From NCBI RefSeq assembly GCF_030908245.1, contig NZ_JAVFJJ010000007.1, positions 124,001-188,000 of the forward strand: a stretch of DNA of 64,000 bases, given 5' to 3'. Below, piece by piece: positions 26,719 to 39,867 of this stretch. The position numbers were made by a program, and so were the translations under genes. Source of the stretch: Sinomonas sp. ASV322 (GTDB lineage: Bacteria > Actinomycetota > Actinomycetes > Actinomycetales > Micrococcaceae). Below the pieces are notes generated by a model. That model was not told the origin of the DNA. It saw only the letters and a list, made by a program, of their open reading frames with translations, and did no database searches. Every line of letters begins with the position of its first letter. The stretch's first letter is position 1.

Positions 26719-28041
26719 TCAGTGGAACTGGCCCTCTTCGGTGGATCCCACGAGGGCGAGGGTGCTGGCGTTCGGGTTCAGCGCCGTGGAGACCAGGTCG
26801 AAGTAGCCGGTGCCCACTTCGCGCTGGTGCTTGGTTGCGGTGTAGCCGCGGTCTTCGGAGGCGAATTCGCGCTCCTGGAGCTCGACGTAGGCGCTCATGC
26901 CGTTGCGGGCGTAGCCGTGCGCGAGGTCGAACATCGAGTAGTTGAGGGCGTGGAAGCCCGCGAGGGTGATGAACTGGAACTTGAAGCCCATCGCGCCGAG
27001 CTCGCGCTGGAACTTGGCGATGGTGGCGTCGTCGAGGTGCTTCTTCCAGTTGAACGAGGGCGAGCAGTTGTACGCGAGCATCTGGTCCGGGAACTCGGCT
27101 TTGACCGCCTCGGCGAACCTGCGCGCGAGCGCGAGGTCCGGCGTGCCGGTCTCCATCCAGATGAGGTCCGAGTATGGCGCGTAGGCCTTCGCGCGGGCGA
27201 TGCAGGGCTCGACGCCGTTGCGCACCTTGTAGAAGCCCTCCGGCGTGCGCACCGGCTGTCCCTCTTCGCGGAGGATGAACTCCTGGTCGCGCTCGTCGAC
27301 GTCCGAGGTGATGAGCGTGGCCGCCTCCGCGTCCGTGCGGGCGATGATTACGCTCGGCACGCCGGCGACGTCGGCGGCGAGCCGAGCCGCATTGAGGGTG
27401 CGGACGTGCTGCTGGGTCGGGATGAGCACCTTGCCGCCCAGGTGGCCGCACTTCTTCTCGGACGCGAGCTGGTCCTCCCAGTGAACGCCAGCGGCGCCGG
27501 CCTGGATCATGGACTTCATGAGCTCGTACGCGTTGAGCGGGCCGCCGAAGCCTGCCTCGGCGTCCGCGACGATCGGAACCAGCCAGTCCTCGACGCTCTG
27601 CTTCCCCTCCGAGAACTCGATCTGGTCCGCGCGCAGCAGCGCGTTGTTGATGCGACGCACGACGGCGGGCACCGAGTTGGCGGGGTAGAGGGACTGGTCG
27701 GGGTAGGTGTGGCCCGAGAGGTTCGCGTCCGCGGCGACCTGCCAGCCCGAGAGGTAGATGGCCTTGAGGCCGGCCTTGACCTGCTGCACGGCCTGGTTGC
27801 CGGTGAGTGCGCCGAGGGCGTTGATGTAGCCCGTGCCGTTCTCGCGGCCCTCCGTCACGGCCTTCCACAGCTTCTCCGCGCCGCGGCGGGCGAGCGTCTG
27901 CTCCTCGGTGACGCGGCCGCGCAGCGTGACGACGTCCTCGGCCGTGTAGTCGCGCGTGATGCCGTCCCAGCGGGGGTTTGCGGACCACTCGAGCTTGAGG
28001 GCTTCGGCCTGCTGCTGGGGGGTTTGGGGCTGCTCGGTCAT
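26719..28041 (-). CDS. aceA: Isocitrate lyase
   Basis: A 440-residue enzyme splitting isocitrate into glyoxylate and succinate, the first glyoxylate-shunt step for growth on acetate or fatty acids. The catalytic loop KKCGHLGGK places the active Cys at residue 198. [18 protein letters not shown] binds the metal, and [15 protein letters not shown] is the family signature. The size fits the short bacterial form. It is divergent from the RamB-like regulator across a 122-bp intergenic region and lies upstream of aceB. Confidence 0.97.
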   Translation of the reverse strand: MTEQPQTPQQQAEALKLEWSANPRWDGITRDYTAEDVVTLRGRVTEEQTLARRGAEKLWKAVTEGRENGTGYINALGALTGNQAVQQVKAGLKAIYLSGWQVAADANLSGHTYPDQSLYPANSVPAVVRRINNALLRADQIEFSEGKQSVEDWLVPIVADAEAGFGGPLNAYELMKSMIQAGAAGVHWEDQLASEKKCGHLGGKVLIPTQQHVRTLNAARLAADVAGVPSVIIARTDAEAATLITSDVDERDQEFILREEGQPVRTPEGFYKVRNGVEPCIARAKAYAPYSDLIWMETGTPDLALARRFAEAVKAEFPDQMLAYNCSPSFNWKKHLDDATIAKFQRELGAMGFKFQFITLAGFHALNYSMFDLAHGYARNGMSAYVELQEREFASEDRGYTATKHQREVGTGYFDLVSTALNPNASTLALVGSTEEGQFH

Positions 28042-28163
28042 CGTGGTCTCCTTCGACTGATCACGGAGGGAATTCTTCGTGACATCAACTTTTCCGGGTC
28101 TGCAACCCCTCGACCAGATAAAAGTGCTGGAAAGAAACGCAGATCTTCACGTATCCTCAAGAA
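28042..28163. promoter_or_regulatory. aceA-ramB divergent control region
   Basis: This 122-bp spacer separates the divergent start codons of aceA and the RamB-like gene and must hold both promoters. It is more A/T-rich than its surroundings (for example around 28078-28150). In Corynebacterium, RamB binds a 13-bp motif related to AAAGTTTGCAAA in aceA/aceB promoters. I see only partial resemblance here (AACTTTTCC and GTCTGCAA near 28085-28103), so no operator is assigned. Confidence 0.45.
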
Positions 28164-29651
28164 ATGTCTGCTGCATCCTCGTGGGTCCGTCCCGAGCCGT
28201 CCGCCGCCCCGCGGAAGGGCGCGGAGGTTGACGTCATCAGCCTTGGCCGCCGCGTGCGCCACTTGCGCAAGTCCGCGGGGCTCACGCTCGACGAGCTCGG
28301 CACCGCCGTCGGCGCCGCGGCGAGCCAGCTGAGCCTCATCGAGAACGGCAAGCGCGAACCGAAGCTCGGCCTGCTGCAACAGCTTGCGAGCGCCCTCGGC
28401 GTCGGCGTCGACGCCCTGCTCGGGGCCGAGCCGCCGAGCCGCCGAGCGGCGCTCGAAATCGAGCTTGAGCGCTACCAGCGCAGCCGGCTCTACGAGTCCC
28501 TCAATCTGCCCAAGATCCGCATCAGCTCGCGGACGCCGCTCGATGTGCTCGAGTCCCAGCTGGGCCTCCTGCGCGAACTTGAGCGCAAGCTCAACGAGCA
28601 GGTCGCGACGCCCGAGGAGGCCCGCCGCGCCAACGGCGAGCTGCGCCGCATGATGCGCGAGCGCGGCAACTACTTCCCCGAGTACGAGGCCGAGGCGCAG
28701 AAGGTGCTCAAGGCCGTCGGCTACCCGGGCGGTCCGCTGAGCCAGCACCTCATCTCCGACATCGCGACGCACCTCGGCTTCACCCTGCATCACGTCGGTG
28801 ACCTGCCCCATTCGACGCGGTCCGTGACCGATCTGAAGAATCACCGGATTTATCTCACGCACAACCAGCGCTCGGACCACGACCCCCGTTCGGTGCTGCT
28901 CCAGGCCCTCGGGCACTACGTTCTCGGCCACGAGACGCCCCGCAGCTACGGCGACTTCCTCGCCCAGCGCGTCGCGACGAACTACTTCGCGGCAGCACTG
29001 CTCCTGCCCGAGCACACGACCGTCGAGTTCCTCCAACAGGCCAAAGCCCGCAAGGAGATCTCGGTCGAGGACCTCCGGGACGCGTTCGCCGTGAGCTACG
29101 AGACGGCCGCGCACCGCTTCACCAATCTCGCGACCCGGCACCTCGGCATCACGACGCACTTCCAGAAGACCCACCAGAGCGGCATCATCTACAAGGCCTA
29201 CGAGAACGACGGCGTCAACTTCCCCATGGACCACACCGGCGCGATCGAGGGCCAGCCCGCGTGCAAGGCCTGGACGAGCCGGGCCGTCTTCGACGTCCCC
29301 GACAAGTTCAGTTCCTACAGCCAGTACACCGACACGGTCAACGGCACATTCTGGTGCACTGCCCGGACCGAGCGGAGCGCGAACGGCGAATTCTCGCTGA
29401 GCATTGGAGTTCCCTACCAGCACGTCAAGTGGTTCAGAGGGCGGGAGACGACGGCGCGCGCGACCTCCCGCTGCCCCGATCCCGCGTGCTGCCGCCGCCC
29501 GCCGACCGGGCTGAGCGAGCACTGGGCAGGCAGCGCGTGGCCTTCCGCCCGCGCCCACTCCCACCTTCTCGCCGCGATGCCGCCCGGCGCCTTCCCCGGC
29601 GTCGACGAGACCGAGGTCTACGCGTTCCTCGAGGCCCACGCGGGAGGCTGA
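28164..29651 (+). CDS. ramB: RamB-like XRE/ScfR transcriptional regulator of acetate metabolism
   Basis: A 495-residue regulator. An XRE helix-turn-helix lies at about residues 28-85 (GRRVRHLRKSAGLTLDELG, then SQLSLIENGKREP). A linker of about 100 residues precedes an IrrE/ImmA-like domain (LLQALGHYVLGHETP, with an incomplete zinc site). The C-terminal DUF2083-type domain (FSSYSQYTDTVNGTFWC and a cluster CPDPACCRRP) is the part thought to sense short-chain acyl metabolites. Divergence from aceA is the RamB arrangement known in Corynebacterium. Function by analogy is well supported; direct regulation here is inference. Confidence 0.88.
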   Translation: MSAASSWVRPEPSAAPRKGAEVDVISLGRRVRHLRKSAGLTLDELGTAVGAAASQLSLIENGKREPKLGLLQQLASALGVGVDALLGAEPPSRRAALEIELERYQRSRLYESLNLPKIRISSRTPLDVLESQLGLLRELERKLNEQVATPEEARRANGELRRMMRERGNYFPEYEAEAQKVLKAVGYPGGPLSQHLISDIATHLGFTLHHVGDLPHSTRSVTDLKNHRIYLTHNQRSDHDPRSVLLQALGHYVLGHETPRSYGDFLAQRVATNYFAAALLLPEHTTVEFLQQAKARKEISVEDLRDAFAVSYETAAHRFTNLATRHLGITTHFQKTHQSGIIYKAYENDGVNFPMDHTGAIEGQPACKAWTSRAVFDVPDKFSSYSQYTDTVNGTFWCTARTERSANGEFSLSIGVPYQHVKWFRGRETTARATSRCPDPACCRRPPTGLSEHWAGSAWPSARAHSHLLAAMPPGAFPGVDETEVYAFLEAHAGG

Positions 29652-29707
29652 GACGCAGGCTGGTTTCGCCCGTCTATTAGGGGGAGGAGGGCGATTCTGT
29701 TGGAAAC

Positions 29708-29738
29708 GTTACGGTCAAAACGCGCTTTTGCCCGTAAC
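29708..29738. repeat. Inverted repeat before the CGNR regulator
   Basis: Arms 29708-29720 (GTTACGGTCAAAA) and 29726-29738 (TTTTGCCCGTAAC) pair with one mismatch around a 5-nt loop. It lies between the ramB-like stop and the CGNR regulator start, in an A/T-richer patch. It could terminate the ramB transcript or act as an operator for the downstream regulator. Confidence 0.6.
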
Positions 29739-29762
29739 ACTTTCGGGCAGCACTCCTCGGGA

Positions 29763-29808
29763 CCGGCGGCCGCGGGCCGGCGGCCGCGGGCCGGCGGCCG
29801 CGGGCCGG
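29763..29808. repeat. 14-bp GC-only tandem repeat, 3.3 copies
   Basis: The unit CCGGCGGCCGCGGG is repeated at 29763, 29777 and 29791, with a partial fourth copy ending at 29808. It is 100% G/C and internally self-complementary (contains GCGGCCGC and CCGCGG), so each copy can fold. It lies in the 5' region of the CGNR regulator gene, about 40 bp before its start. Confidence 0.85.
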
Positions 29809-29845
29809 AGGCAGGAATGTCGGTGGGCTCTGGAAGGCTCACACC

Positions 29846-30484
29846 ATGGCCCGCCGAAACTCTGTTCCCGACCCTGCTGTATCCGCGCTCATGGAGCTCC
29901 TCGCGACGTCGCCATCGTTCCTCGAGATCGGTGGAATTGCCTTCGACGGGCTCAATCACGTCAATCAGCTGCGCGCACTGTCCGAGCGAGCCGGTTTGGC
30001 CGTTCCACGAGAACTGAGCGTCGAGGAGATCTTCGCCCTTCGTGGCAAGGAACCGCTCGACGCGCTCAGCCTTGACGACCCCGGATGGTGTCCGTCGCCG
30101 GGAATCTCGGATGTCGCTGCGGTGAGGCGGCTGCGTGAAACCCTCCGAGACGCTCTCTTCGCCTCGGGCGCTCCATCGGAGAAGATGGCCGCCAGGCGCC
30201 TGACCTCTGCGGCACGCGGATACCTTCTCACGCCGGCGCTGACTGATCGTGGCGACCTGATGGTGCAGACCTCGCAGAGCGATTTCAGCTCGCGATTGGC
30301 GGCACGGCTTGTTCCCGCGGCCATGCGCCTCGTTGCGGATGGGCAGATGCATCGACTCGGCCGGTGCGCCGAGCCGTGGTGCCGAAGCCCATTCGTTGAC
30401 CGGAGCCGCAATGGCAGTGCCGCATACTGCGGCGCCAGATGTGCGTCACGCGCGCGAATGCGCCGACATCGAGATGCTGCGTGA
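29846..30484 (+). CDS. CGNR zinc-finger (ABATE) transcriptional regulator
   Basis: A 212-residue protein. The N-terminal ABATE-like helical domain (about residues 10-150) is followed by a C-terminal zinc finger: RCAEPWC, FVDRSRNGSAAYC, ARC and RMRRHR. The eponymous CGNR tetrad is altered to CASR here, a divergence from the usual consensus, but four cysteines remain. Family members are putative stress-linked transcription regulators. GGAAGG lies upstream of the start. The stop is 7 bp before the queuosine transporter start, so the pair may be an operon. Confidence 0.85.
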   Translation: MARRNSVPDPAVSALMELLATSPSFLEIGGIAFDGLNHVNQLRALSERAGLAVPRELSVEEIFALRGKEPLDALSLDDPGWCPSPGISDVAAVRRLRETLRDALFASGAPSEKMAARRLTSAARGYLLTPALTDRGDLMVQTSQSDFSSRLAARLVPAAMRLVADGQMHRLGRCAEPWCRSPFVDRSRNGSAAYCGARCASRARMRRHRDAA

Positions 30485-30491
30485 TGCGAGA

Positions 30492-31238
30492 ATGCCTGCC
30501 GTGACAGAACAACAGACCACCTTCCCCTCCGAGGGCGTGCGCCCCAAGCCCCGCTTTGCCTCGATCGGTTCGCCGTACTTCGGCATCCTCCTCGCGGCGA
30601 TGTCAGTCATCGTGATCCTGAGCAATATCGGCGCGTCGAAGGGCGTGATGTTCGGGCCGATCGTGACGGATGGCGGCTTCTTCCTGTTCCCGCTGGCCTA
30701 TGTGATCGGCGACGTCATCAGCGAGCTCTACGGATTCCGCGTGGCACGCCGCGCGGTCGTGAGCAGTTTCGTGTTCTCGGCCTTCGCCTCGCTTGCGTAC
30801 TGGGTCATCATCATCCTTCCGGGCTTCGACGACGACTACGGCCGCGCGAAGCAGGCGTCGATCGAGGGCGCGCTCGGGCCGGTCCCGCAGATCGTCCTCG
30901 CGTCGCTGCTCGCGTTCCTTGCGGGGCAGCTCATCAACTCGTGGATCATGGTGCGCATGAAGGCCCGCTCGGGCGAGCGGCGCCTGTGGGCCCGGCTCAT
31001 GGGGTCCTCGGGCCTCGGCGAGTTCGTCGACACGCTCATCTTCTGCAGCATCGCGGCGCCGGTCATCGGCATCACGGACATCGGCTCGTTCGCGAACTAC
31101 GTCATCGTCGGCTTCCTCTACAAGACGCTCGTCGAGTACGCGCTCGTGCCGGTCACGAGCACCGCAATCGGCTGGCTCAAGCGCCGCGAGCCGAGCTATC
31201 GCGCGTCAGGGGACGAGTCGCTGCCCGCCGCCTCGTGA
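30492..31238 (+). CDS. yhhQ: Queuosine precursor transporter (YhhQ/VUT family)
   Basis: A 248-residue protein with about six transmembrane helices, importing preQ0/preQ1-type queuosine precursors. Family motifs include VILSNIGASKGVMFGP, GGFFLFPLAYVIGDVISELY and GSSGLGEFVDTLIFCSIAA. ATG at 30492 is used because the frame upstream overlaps the CGNR gene; GTG at 30501 is an alternative and neither has an obvious Shine-Dalgarno. The tRNA-guanine transglycosylase gene, which uses the imported base, lies about 1.8 kb downstream on the other strand. Confidence 0.9.
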   Translation: MPAVTEQQTTFPSEGVRPKPRFASIGSPYFGILLAAMSVIVILSNIGASKGVMFGPIVTDGGFFLFPLAYVIGDVISELYGFRVARRAVVSSFVFSAFASLAYWVIIILPGFDDDYGRAKQASIEGALGPVPQIVLASLLAFLAGQLINSWIMVRMKARSGERRLWARLMGSSGLGEFVDTLIFCSIAAPVIGITDIGSFANYVIVGFLYKTLVEYALVPVTSTAIGWLKRREPSYRASGDESLPAAS

Positions 31239-31250
31239 GCAGGCCCAGAC

Positions 31251-31457
31251 TCAGCCGGGGAAGAGTGTCCTAGGGATGTCCGGCTCGCCGTCGTGGTTGT
31301 CGTCGCCGTAGGCCCGCATCGCGATCCGACGGGCGATCTTCTCGTCCATCTCGTAGGGCAGGACGTCACGGAAGGCGCGGATCTCGCGCCTCGTGGGCTT
31401 CTCGCGTTCGGCGGACCCATTCTTGGCCGACTTTGCGCGCTTCCTGAACAGGCTCAT
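31251..31457 (-). CDS. Small basic hypothetical protein
   Basis: A 68-residue protein, unrecognised. A very strong Shine-Dalgarno (GGAGGAGG) precedes ATG at 31457, which supports a real gene. The N-terminus is lysine/arginine-rich (MSLFRKRAKSAKNG) and the rest is charged (TRREIRAFRDVLPYEMDEKI, DDNHDGEPDIPRTLF). It has no signal, helix of membrane type or cysteine. It ends 12 bp from the convergent yhhQ stop and is divergent from the MFS transporter. Confidence 0.7.
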   Translation of the reverse strand: MSLFRKRAKSAKNGSAEREKPTRREIRAFRDVLPYEMDEKIARRIAMRAYGDDNHDGEPDIPRTLFPG

Positions 31458-31654
31458 GGGGACCTCCTCCCCAAACGTGGATCCCCATCCACTCTTTCAC
31501 CATACGCTGGCCGGGCCTGAAAGCTAGGTCTGAGCAGCCACGACTCGAACGCGACCAATATGACCGAAACCCCCGTGCCGCGGGCCACAGCAAGTATCGT
31601 GGCCCGCGGCCGGGGCGCAGCGGCGCGCCGCGGCGGAAAGGTCCCGTACGCACC

Positions 31655-35811
<4,157 letters not shown>

Positions 35812-35959
35812 CCTCTTCGCCGGGTCGCTACTTCCGGACCGAGTCAAACTGGGGTACAAAAGCGACGAGGCACAAGCGTGCCTCCGCACGGCCGCCTTTG
35901 TCTGGCGCCTCACTCGGGTGCCGGGAATCGGCGGCCTGACGGGCTGACAAGGAGGTCTC

Positions 35960-36265
35960 ATGTCCGACATACCCACCCGCGACACCCCGACGCGCGGGCC
36001 CGCCCGGCCGCTTCCGTACGTGCTGGCGGGCATTCTGCTCGCGGTCGCGATCGTTCTCCCGCTCGTCCCACAGCTCTACTCGTTCGACGCCCCGCGGCTC
36101 GGCGGGATGCCGTTCTTCTACTGGTACCAGCTGCTCTGGGTGCCCATCTCGGCGGTCCTCAGCAGCATCGCCTATTGGCTCACCGTGTCCGAAGACCGAC
36201 GACGGCGGAACGCTCTGCAGAACAACGCGCCTGATGCGGGAGCGAACGGCGGTGAGCAGGCATGA
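35960..36265 (+). CDS. DUF3311 small membrane protein (symporter partner)
   Basis: A 101-residue protein with two transmembrane helices (about residues 20-40 and 55-76), in the DUF3311 pattern: PYVLAGILLAVAIVLPLVP and PFFYWYQLLWVPISAVL. It is preceded by AAGGAGG and overlaps the symporter gene by 4 bp. DUF3311 proteins almost always precede sodium:solute symporters of the MctP type and may be accessory subunits. That role is inferred from linkage. Confidence 0.88.
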   Translation: MSDIPTRDTPTRGPARPLPYVLAGILLAVAIVLPLVPQLYSFDAPRLGGMPFFYWYQLLWVPISAVLSSIAYWLTVSEDRRRRNALQNNAPDAGANGGEQA

Positions 36266-37935
36266 GCCGCGAGATCAACTGGGTCGCACTCGCCGTCGTC
36301 ATCGTCCTGTTCGCGGTCGTCGCGGTCATGGGCTTCATGGCGGCGAACTGGCGGCGATCGAAGTCGGCCGAAGGGCTCCACAGCCTCGACGAATGGGGCC
36401 TCGGCGGGCGCGGGTTCGGAACGTGGATCACGTGGTTCCTGCTCGGTGGCGACCTCTACACGGCGTACACGTTCGTCGCCGTCCCGGCGGCCATGTATGC
36501 CACGGGCGCCGTGAGCGGCTTCTTCGCCGTTCCGTACACGGTCGTCCTGTACCCGATCATCTTCATCATCATGAGCCGCCTCTGGTCGGTGTCCCATCGC
36601 CATGGGTACGTGACGGCCGCCGACTTCGTGGGCGGGCGCTACGGCAGCCGCTGGCTCTCCCTCGCCGTCGCCCTCACGGGCATCGTCGCGACGATGCCGT
36701 ACATCGCCCTGCAGCTCGTGGGCATCAAGGCGGTCCTCACGGTCCTGGGCCTCGGCAGCTCGAGCAATCCGCTCCTGACCGATCTGCCGCTCATCCTCGC
36801 GTTCGTCGTCCTCGCGGCGTACACGTACACGTCGGGCCTCCGCGCCCCGGCCATGATCGCGTTCGTGAAGGACATCCTGATCTATCTCGCGATCATCGTC
36901 GCCGTCATCTATCTGCCCATCAAGTTCGGCGGATGGGACACGATCTTCAACGCGGCGCAGGCCAAGCTCACGACCCCGAGCCCGACCACGGGCAAGCCAC
37001 CCGGGGTGTTCATCCTCAGCCCCACCAACTACTCGGCGTACTGGACGCTCGCGCTCGGTTCGGCCATGGCGCTGTTCATGTACCCGCACTCGATCACGGG
37101 GGTGCTCGCGTCGAAGGGCCGCAACACGATCCGGCGCAACGCCGCCATCCTGCCGCTGTACTCCCTCATGCTGGGCTTCCTCGCGCTGCTCGGCTTCGTG
37201 GCGATCAGGGCCGGCACCAAGCCGATCGACCTCGACGGCTCCACGAATCCGCAGCTCGTGATCCCGCAGCTGTTCCTCGACGCGTTCCCCTCGTGGTTCG
37301 CGGGGATCGCGCTCGCCGCCATCGCGATCGGCGCCCTCGTGCCCGCGGCCATCATGTCCATCGCCGCTGCGAACATGTTCACGCGCAACATCTACCGCGA
37401 CTTCTTCCGCCCGGACGCGGACCCGAAGACCGAGGCGAACGTCTCGAAGATCGTCTCGCTCGTCGTGAAGGTGGGCGCTCTCGTCTTCGTCATCGTGATG
37501 GACCAGACGACGGCCATCAACCTGCAGCTCCTCGGCGGCATCTGGATCCTCCAGACGTTCCCCGCCGTCGTCGCGGGCCTGTACACGCGCTGGTTCGACC
37601 GCTGGGCGCTGCTCATCGGCTGGGCCGCGGGCATCCTCTTCGGAACCGTCTCGGCGTACAACGTCGTCAACCCGACCACGAAGGCCCACTTCGGCGGGTC
37701 CCTCTCGCCGATCCCGGGCACGGACATCACGGTGTACATCGCGGTCACGGCGTTCGTGATCAACCTGATCGTCGCCGTCGTCCTCACGCTCGTGTTCCGC
37801 GCGCTCAAGGTGCCGCAGGGCGAGGACAAGACGCGCGCCTCCGACTTCGGCGCCGACGAGACCGATCCCAAGGTCGCGCAGCTCGAGAAGGTCCAGGGGC
37901 TCAGCGGGCCGGGCGGCGCCCCGCCCGTGGTCTAG
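36262..37935 (+). CDS. mctP: Monocarboxylate uptake sodium:solute symporter (MctP-like)
   Basis: A 557-residue SSF transporter with about 13 helices. After a short N-terminus, SAEGLHSLDEWGLGGRGFGT is the MctP/YidK subfamily start; HGYVTAADFVGGRYGSRW is a conserved SSF motif and LFMYPHSITGVLASKGRNTI is typical of the carboxylate group. Rhizobial and corynebacterial MctP import pyruvate, lactate, acetate or propionate. It is coupled to the DUF3311 gene (ATGA overlap). Uptake of monocarboxylates fits the aceA/aceB genes 8 kb away. Confidence 0.9.
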   Translation: MSREINWVALAVVIVLFAVVAVMGFMAANWRRSKSAEGLHSLDEWGLGGRGFGTWITWFLLGGDLYTAYTFVAVPAAMYATGAVSGFFAVPYTVVLYPIIFIIMSRLWSVSHRHGYVTAADFVGGRYGSRWLSLAVALTGIVATMPYIALQLVGIKAVLTVLGLGSSSNPLLTDLPLILAFVVLAAYTYTSGLRAPAMIAFVKDILIYLAIIVAVIYLPIKFGGWDTIFNAAQAKLTTPSPTTGKPPGVFILSPTNYSAYWTLALGSAMALFMYPHSITGVLASKGRNTIRRNAAILPLYSLMLGFLALLGFVAIRAGTKPIDLDGSTNPQLVIPQLFLDAFPSWFAGIALAAIAIGALVPAAIMSIAAANMFTRNIYRDFFRPDADPKTEANVSKIVSLVVKVGALVFVIVMDQTTAINLQLLGGIWILQTFPAVVAGLYTRWFDRWALLIGWAAGILFGTVSAYNVVNPTTKAHFGGSLSPIPGTDITVYIAVTAFVINLIVAVVLTLVFRALKVPQGEDKTRASDFGADETDPKVAQLEKVQGLSGPGGAPPVV

Positions 37936-37990
37936 CTGGGGTTCCGGGCCGGGGCATCCGGGCCGGGTTCGCCCGGCCCGTAGCCCCAGC
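37935..37990. terminator. Nested GC hairpin after mctP
   Basis: An inner perfect stem (37959-37967 with 37972-37980, TTCG tetraloop) sits inside an outer stem (GCTGGGG at 37935-37941 with CCCCAGC at 37984-37990). It lies between convergent genes mctP and the repeat-containing hypothetical gene. A stable UUCG-type loop and location support a bidirectional terminator; there is no long T-run. Confidence 0.7.
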
Positions 37991-37998
37991 CGAACCTG

Positions 37999-39216
37999 CT
38001 AGCGCCCGACGGCGTCGAGCTCGATCCGGATGCGACGGTCGAGCTCGGCGTCGTCGAACGCCTCGGAGCCGCCGTGCGCGCGGAGGTGGAGGAGCGTGGC
38101 GAGCCGGAGGACGCGCCAATTGCGCTCCTCGGCGTCGTCGCCGGCCTCGTCCGCGCGCGAGACCTCCTTGTCGTACAGATTCGGCTCGTTGAGCGTGCGC
38201 TGCCGCACGCGCGCGGCCATCTGCGCCCGGAACGGGTCGGCCTCCGCGGTCTCCGGCCCCCGGAGCAGCTCCGAATAGGCCGCCGCACGCTCTCCCTGGC
38301 CGCGCTCGCGGGCCAGATGCGCTGCGAGCGCGAGCCCTGACTCGACAGAGGACCATCGCCCCGGGTTCCCGTCGAACGGGATGACAGCGAGGAGGTCCGC
38401 GACCTTGAGCGCGTTCTCCGCGTCGTTCTGCCCGACGAAGAGCTCGTAGGCCAGATCGCGCAGGTCCTGGAGGCACGCACCCGACTTCGGGTTGATGCCC
38501 CTCGCGAGCCGCTCCGAGAGCTGATGCACGGCGCTGCGGCCGGGGTGGACCGCGTCGATGTGCCGGATGAGGTCCTCGGGGGTGCCCTCGAGCTTCGGGA
38601 TGAGGCGGAGCGCCGCGGACGGCGTGGACGTGCCCGGGCGCGCCTTCCCGGGAACGACGACGACGTCGCCCGTGTCGAGCGTGATCGTCGTCGCCTTGCG
38701 CTCGGGCACGTCGGGGACGTGCAGTGCGAGCTCGGCCCACGAGGGTTCGGCGACACTGCCTCCGGCGCCGCCGTCGGCGTCGTCGGGGATTTCGTGCTCC
38801 GCGATGCCGCGCTCCTCCGCCGACTCTCCCGTGCGGAGCGACGCGTCCGCGCCGTTGCCGGCCGCAACGTCGGTGGCCGCGACGTCACCGACTGCAACGT
38901 CGCCGACTGCAACGTCGCCGGCTGTGGGGCCGGCGAACAGGAGGTCGGCGGGGCGGCTCGGTCTCGGAACCGCGATGCTGACGCTCGTGCCGTGGGCGAC
39001 GCGGAGGTTCGTGCTGTTGTCGAGCGCGATGAAGTACAGGGCCGGACGGCCGTAGTCGTCGACGACCGCGTCGACTTCGAGGATCTGCGCGGTCGTCTCG
39101 CCGTCGGGCAGTCGCAGCCGGTGCCCGGGGCTCAGCTCGGATGCCTCGATCTCGCGCAGGTGTTCGGGCGAGTGGGCGGCGTGCCCGAAGGGCTGGAGTT
39201 CTGGGCTGTACTGCAT
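37999..39216 (-). CDS. Repeat-containing hypothetical protein (DUF6707-like C-terminus)
   Basis: A 405-residue cytoplasmic protein. ATG at 39216 has AAGGA about 8 bp upstream; an ATG 15 bp earlier is possible. The N-terminal part (about residues 25-90) looks like a small beta domain (LSPGHRLRLPDGETTAQILE). A low-complexity stretch near residues 97-120 repeats GDVAV/TDVAA units. The C-terminal helical half (about 215-400: GACLQDLRDLAYELFVGQND, RTLNEPNLYDKEV) resembles proteins annotated DUF6707 in Micrococcaceae; that name is from memory and uncertain. No catalytic motif is apparent. Confidence 0.7.
   Translation of the reverse strand: MQYSPELQPFGHAAHSPEHLREIEASELSPGHRLRLPDGETTAQILEVDAVVDDYGRPALYFIALDNSTNLRVAHGTSVSIAVPRPSRPADLLFAGPTAGDVAVGDVAVGDVAATDVAAGNGADASLRTGESAEERGIAEHEIPDDADGGAGGSVAEPSWAELALHVPDVPERKATTITLDTGDVVVVPGKARPGTSTPSAALRLIPKLEGTPEDLIRHIDAVHPGRSAVHQLSERLARGINPKSGACLQDLRDLAYELFVGQNDAENALKVADLLAVIPFDGNPGRWSSVESGLALAAHLARERGQGERAAAYSELLRGPETAEADPFRAQMAARVRQRTLNEPNLYDKEVSRADEAGDDAEERNWRVLRLATLLHLRAHGGSEAFDDAELDRRIRIELDAVGR
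38867..38926. repeat. 15-bp in-frame tandem repeat inside the hypothetical gene
   Basis: Four 15-bp units beginning ACGTC (at 38867, 38882, 38897 and 38912) encode degenerate five-residue GDVAV-like units. The second and third copies differ at one base, which suggests recent duplication. Copy number changes would not shift the reading frame. Confidence 0.85.
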
Positions 39217-39325
39217 CGCGGAGTCCTTCAAGTAGCTGTCGGTCCGCGGCCAGTCTATAAACGTACGGTAACGGCTGGGCCGAGGCGCGCCACGGGCGGG
39301 TTCACGGATGGGACCCGTGCCCGCA

Positions 39326-39865
39326 CTACGCGGAGACGCCCGCGAAGGCCAGGGCCTGCCGCACGAGCTCGCCGCGACCGCCCGCGAACTCGCCCTGGAC
39401 GCTCGCGCTCAGGACGTCGGCGGGGGACATCCACGTGAGCTCGAGGGCGTCCTGGCGCGGCTGGCATTCGCCCGTGACCGGGATGACGTACGCGAGGGCG
39501 ACGGCGTGCTGCCGCTCGTCCGTGAACCCCGTCTGCGAGGGCGACGGGAAATACTCGACGACGGTGAACGGAACCGGGCTCACGGGGAGCTGCGGCAGCG
39601 CGAGGGGCCCGAGGTCCTTCTCGAGGTGGCGCAGCAGCGCGGCCCGGATCGTCTCCTTGTAGAGAACACGGCCCGAGACGAGGCTGCGCACCATGTTGCC
39701 TTCGTCGTCGGCCTGGAGGAGCAGCCCCACTTCGTTGACGTAGCCGAGGGGGTCGAGGCGCACGGGGACGGCCTCGACGTACAGCATGGGCAGGCGATTC
39801 CGGGCTTCGTAGAGGTCCTCGGGGGAGAGCCAGCCGGGATACGGGTCGGGTGTGCGCACTGCCAT
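39326..39865 (-). CDS. DUF4916/NUDIX hydrolase-like protein
   Basis: A 179-residue protein with the DUF4916 opening WLSPEDLYEARNRLPMLYVE followed by PVRLDPLGYVNEVGLLL. A NUDIX-like fold is suggested, but the Nudix box (GX5EX7REUXEEXGU) is degenerate: the region ETIRAALLRHLEKDLGPLAL lacks the full REXXEE. Catalytic activity is therefore doubtful. Family members are common in actinobacteria and not characterised. It ends with ALAFAGVSA near the divergent DUF6707-like gene and follows the VOC gene on the same strand by 2 bp. Confidence 0.82.
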   Translation of the reverse strand: MAVRTPDPYPGWLSPEDLYEARNRLPMLYVEAVPVRLDPLGYVNEVGLLLQADDEGNMVRSLVSGRVLYKETIRAALLRHLEKDLGPLALPQLPVSPVPFTVVEYFPSPSQTGFTDERQHAVALAYVIPVTGECQPRQDALELTWMSPADVLSASVQGEFAGGRGELVRQALAFAGVSA

Positions 39866-39867
39866 GT

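Noticed and set aside
26722-28332. Open frame on the plus strand across aceA and ramB (536 codons)
   Set aside because: It is the mirror frame of the isocitrate lyase gene, with low-complexity composition and no Shine-Dalgarno or domain.
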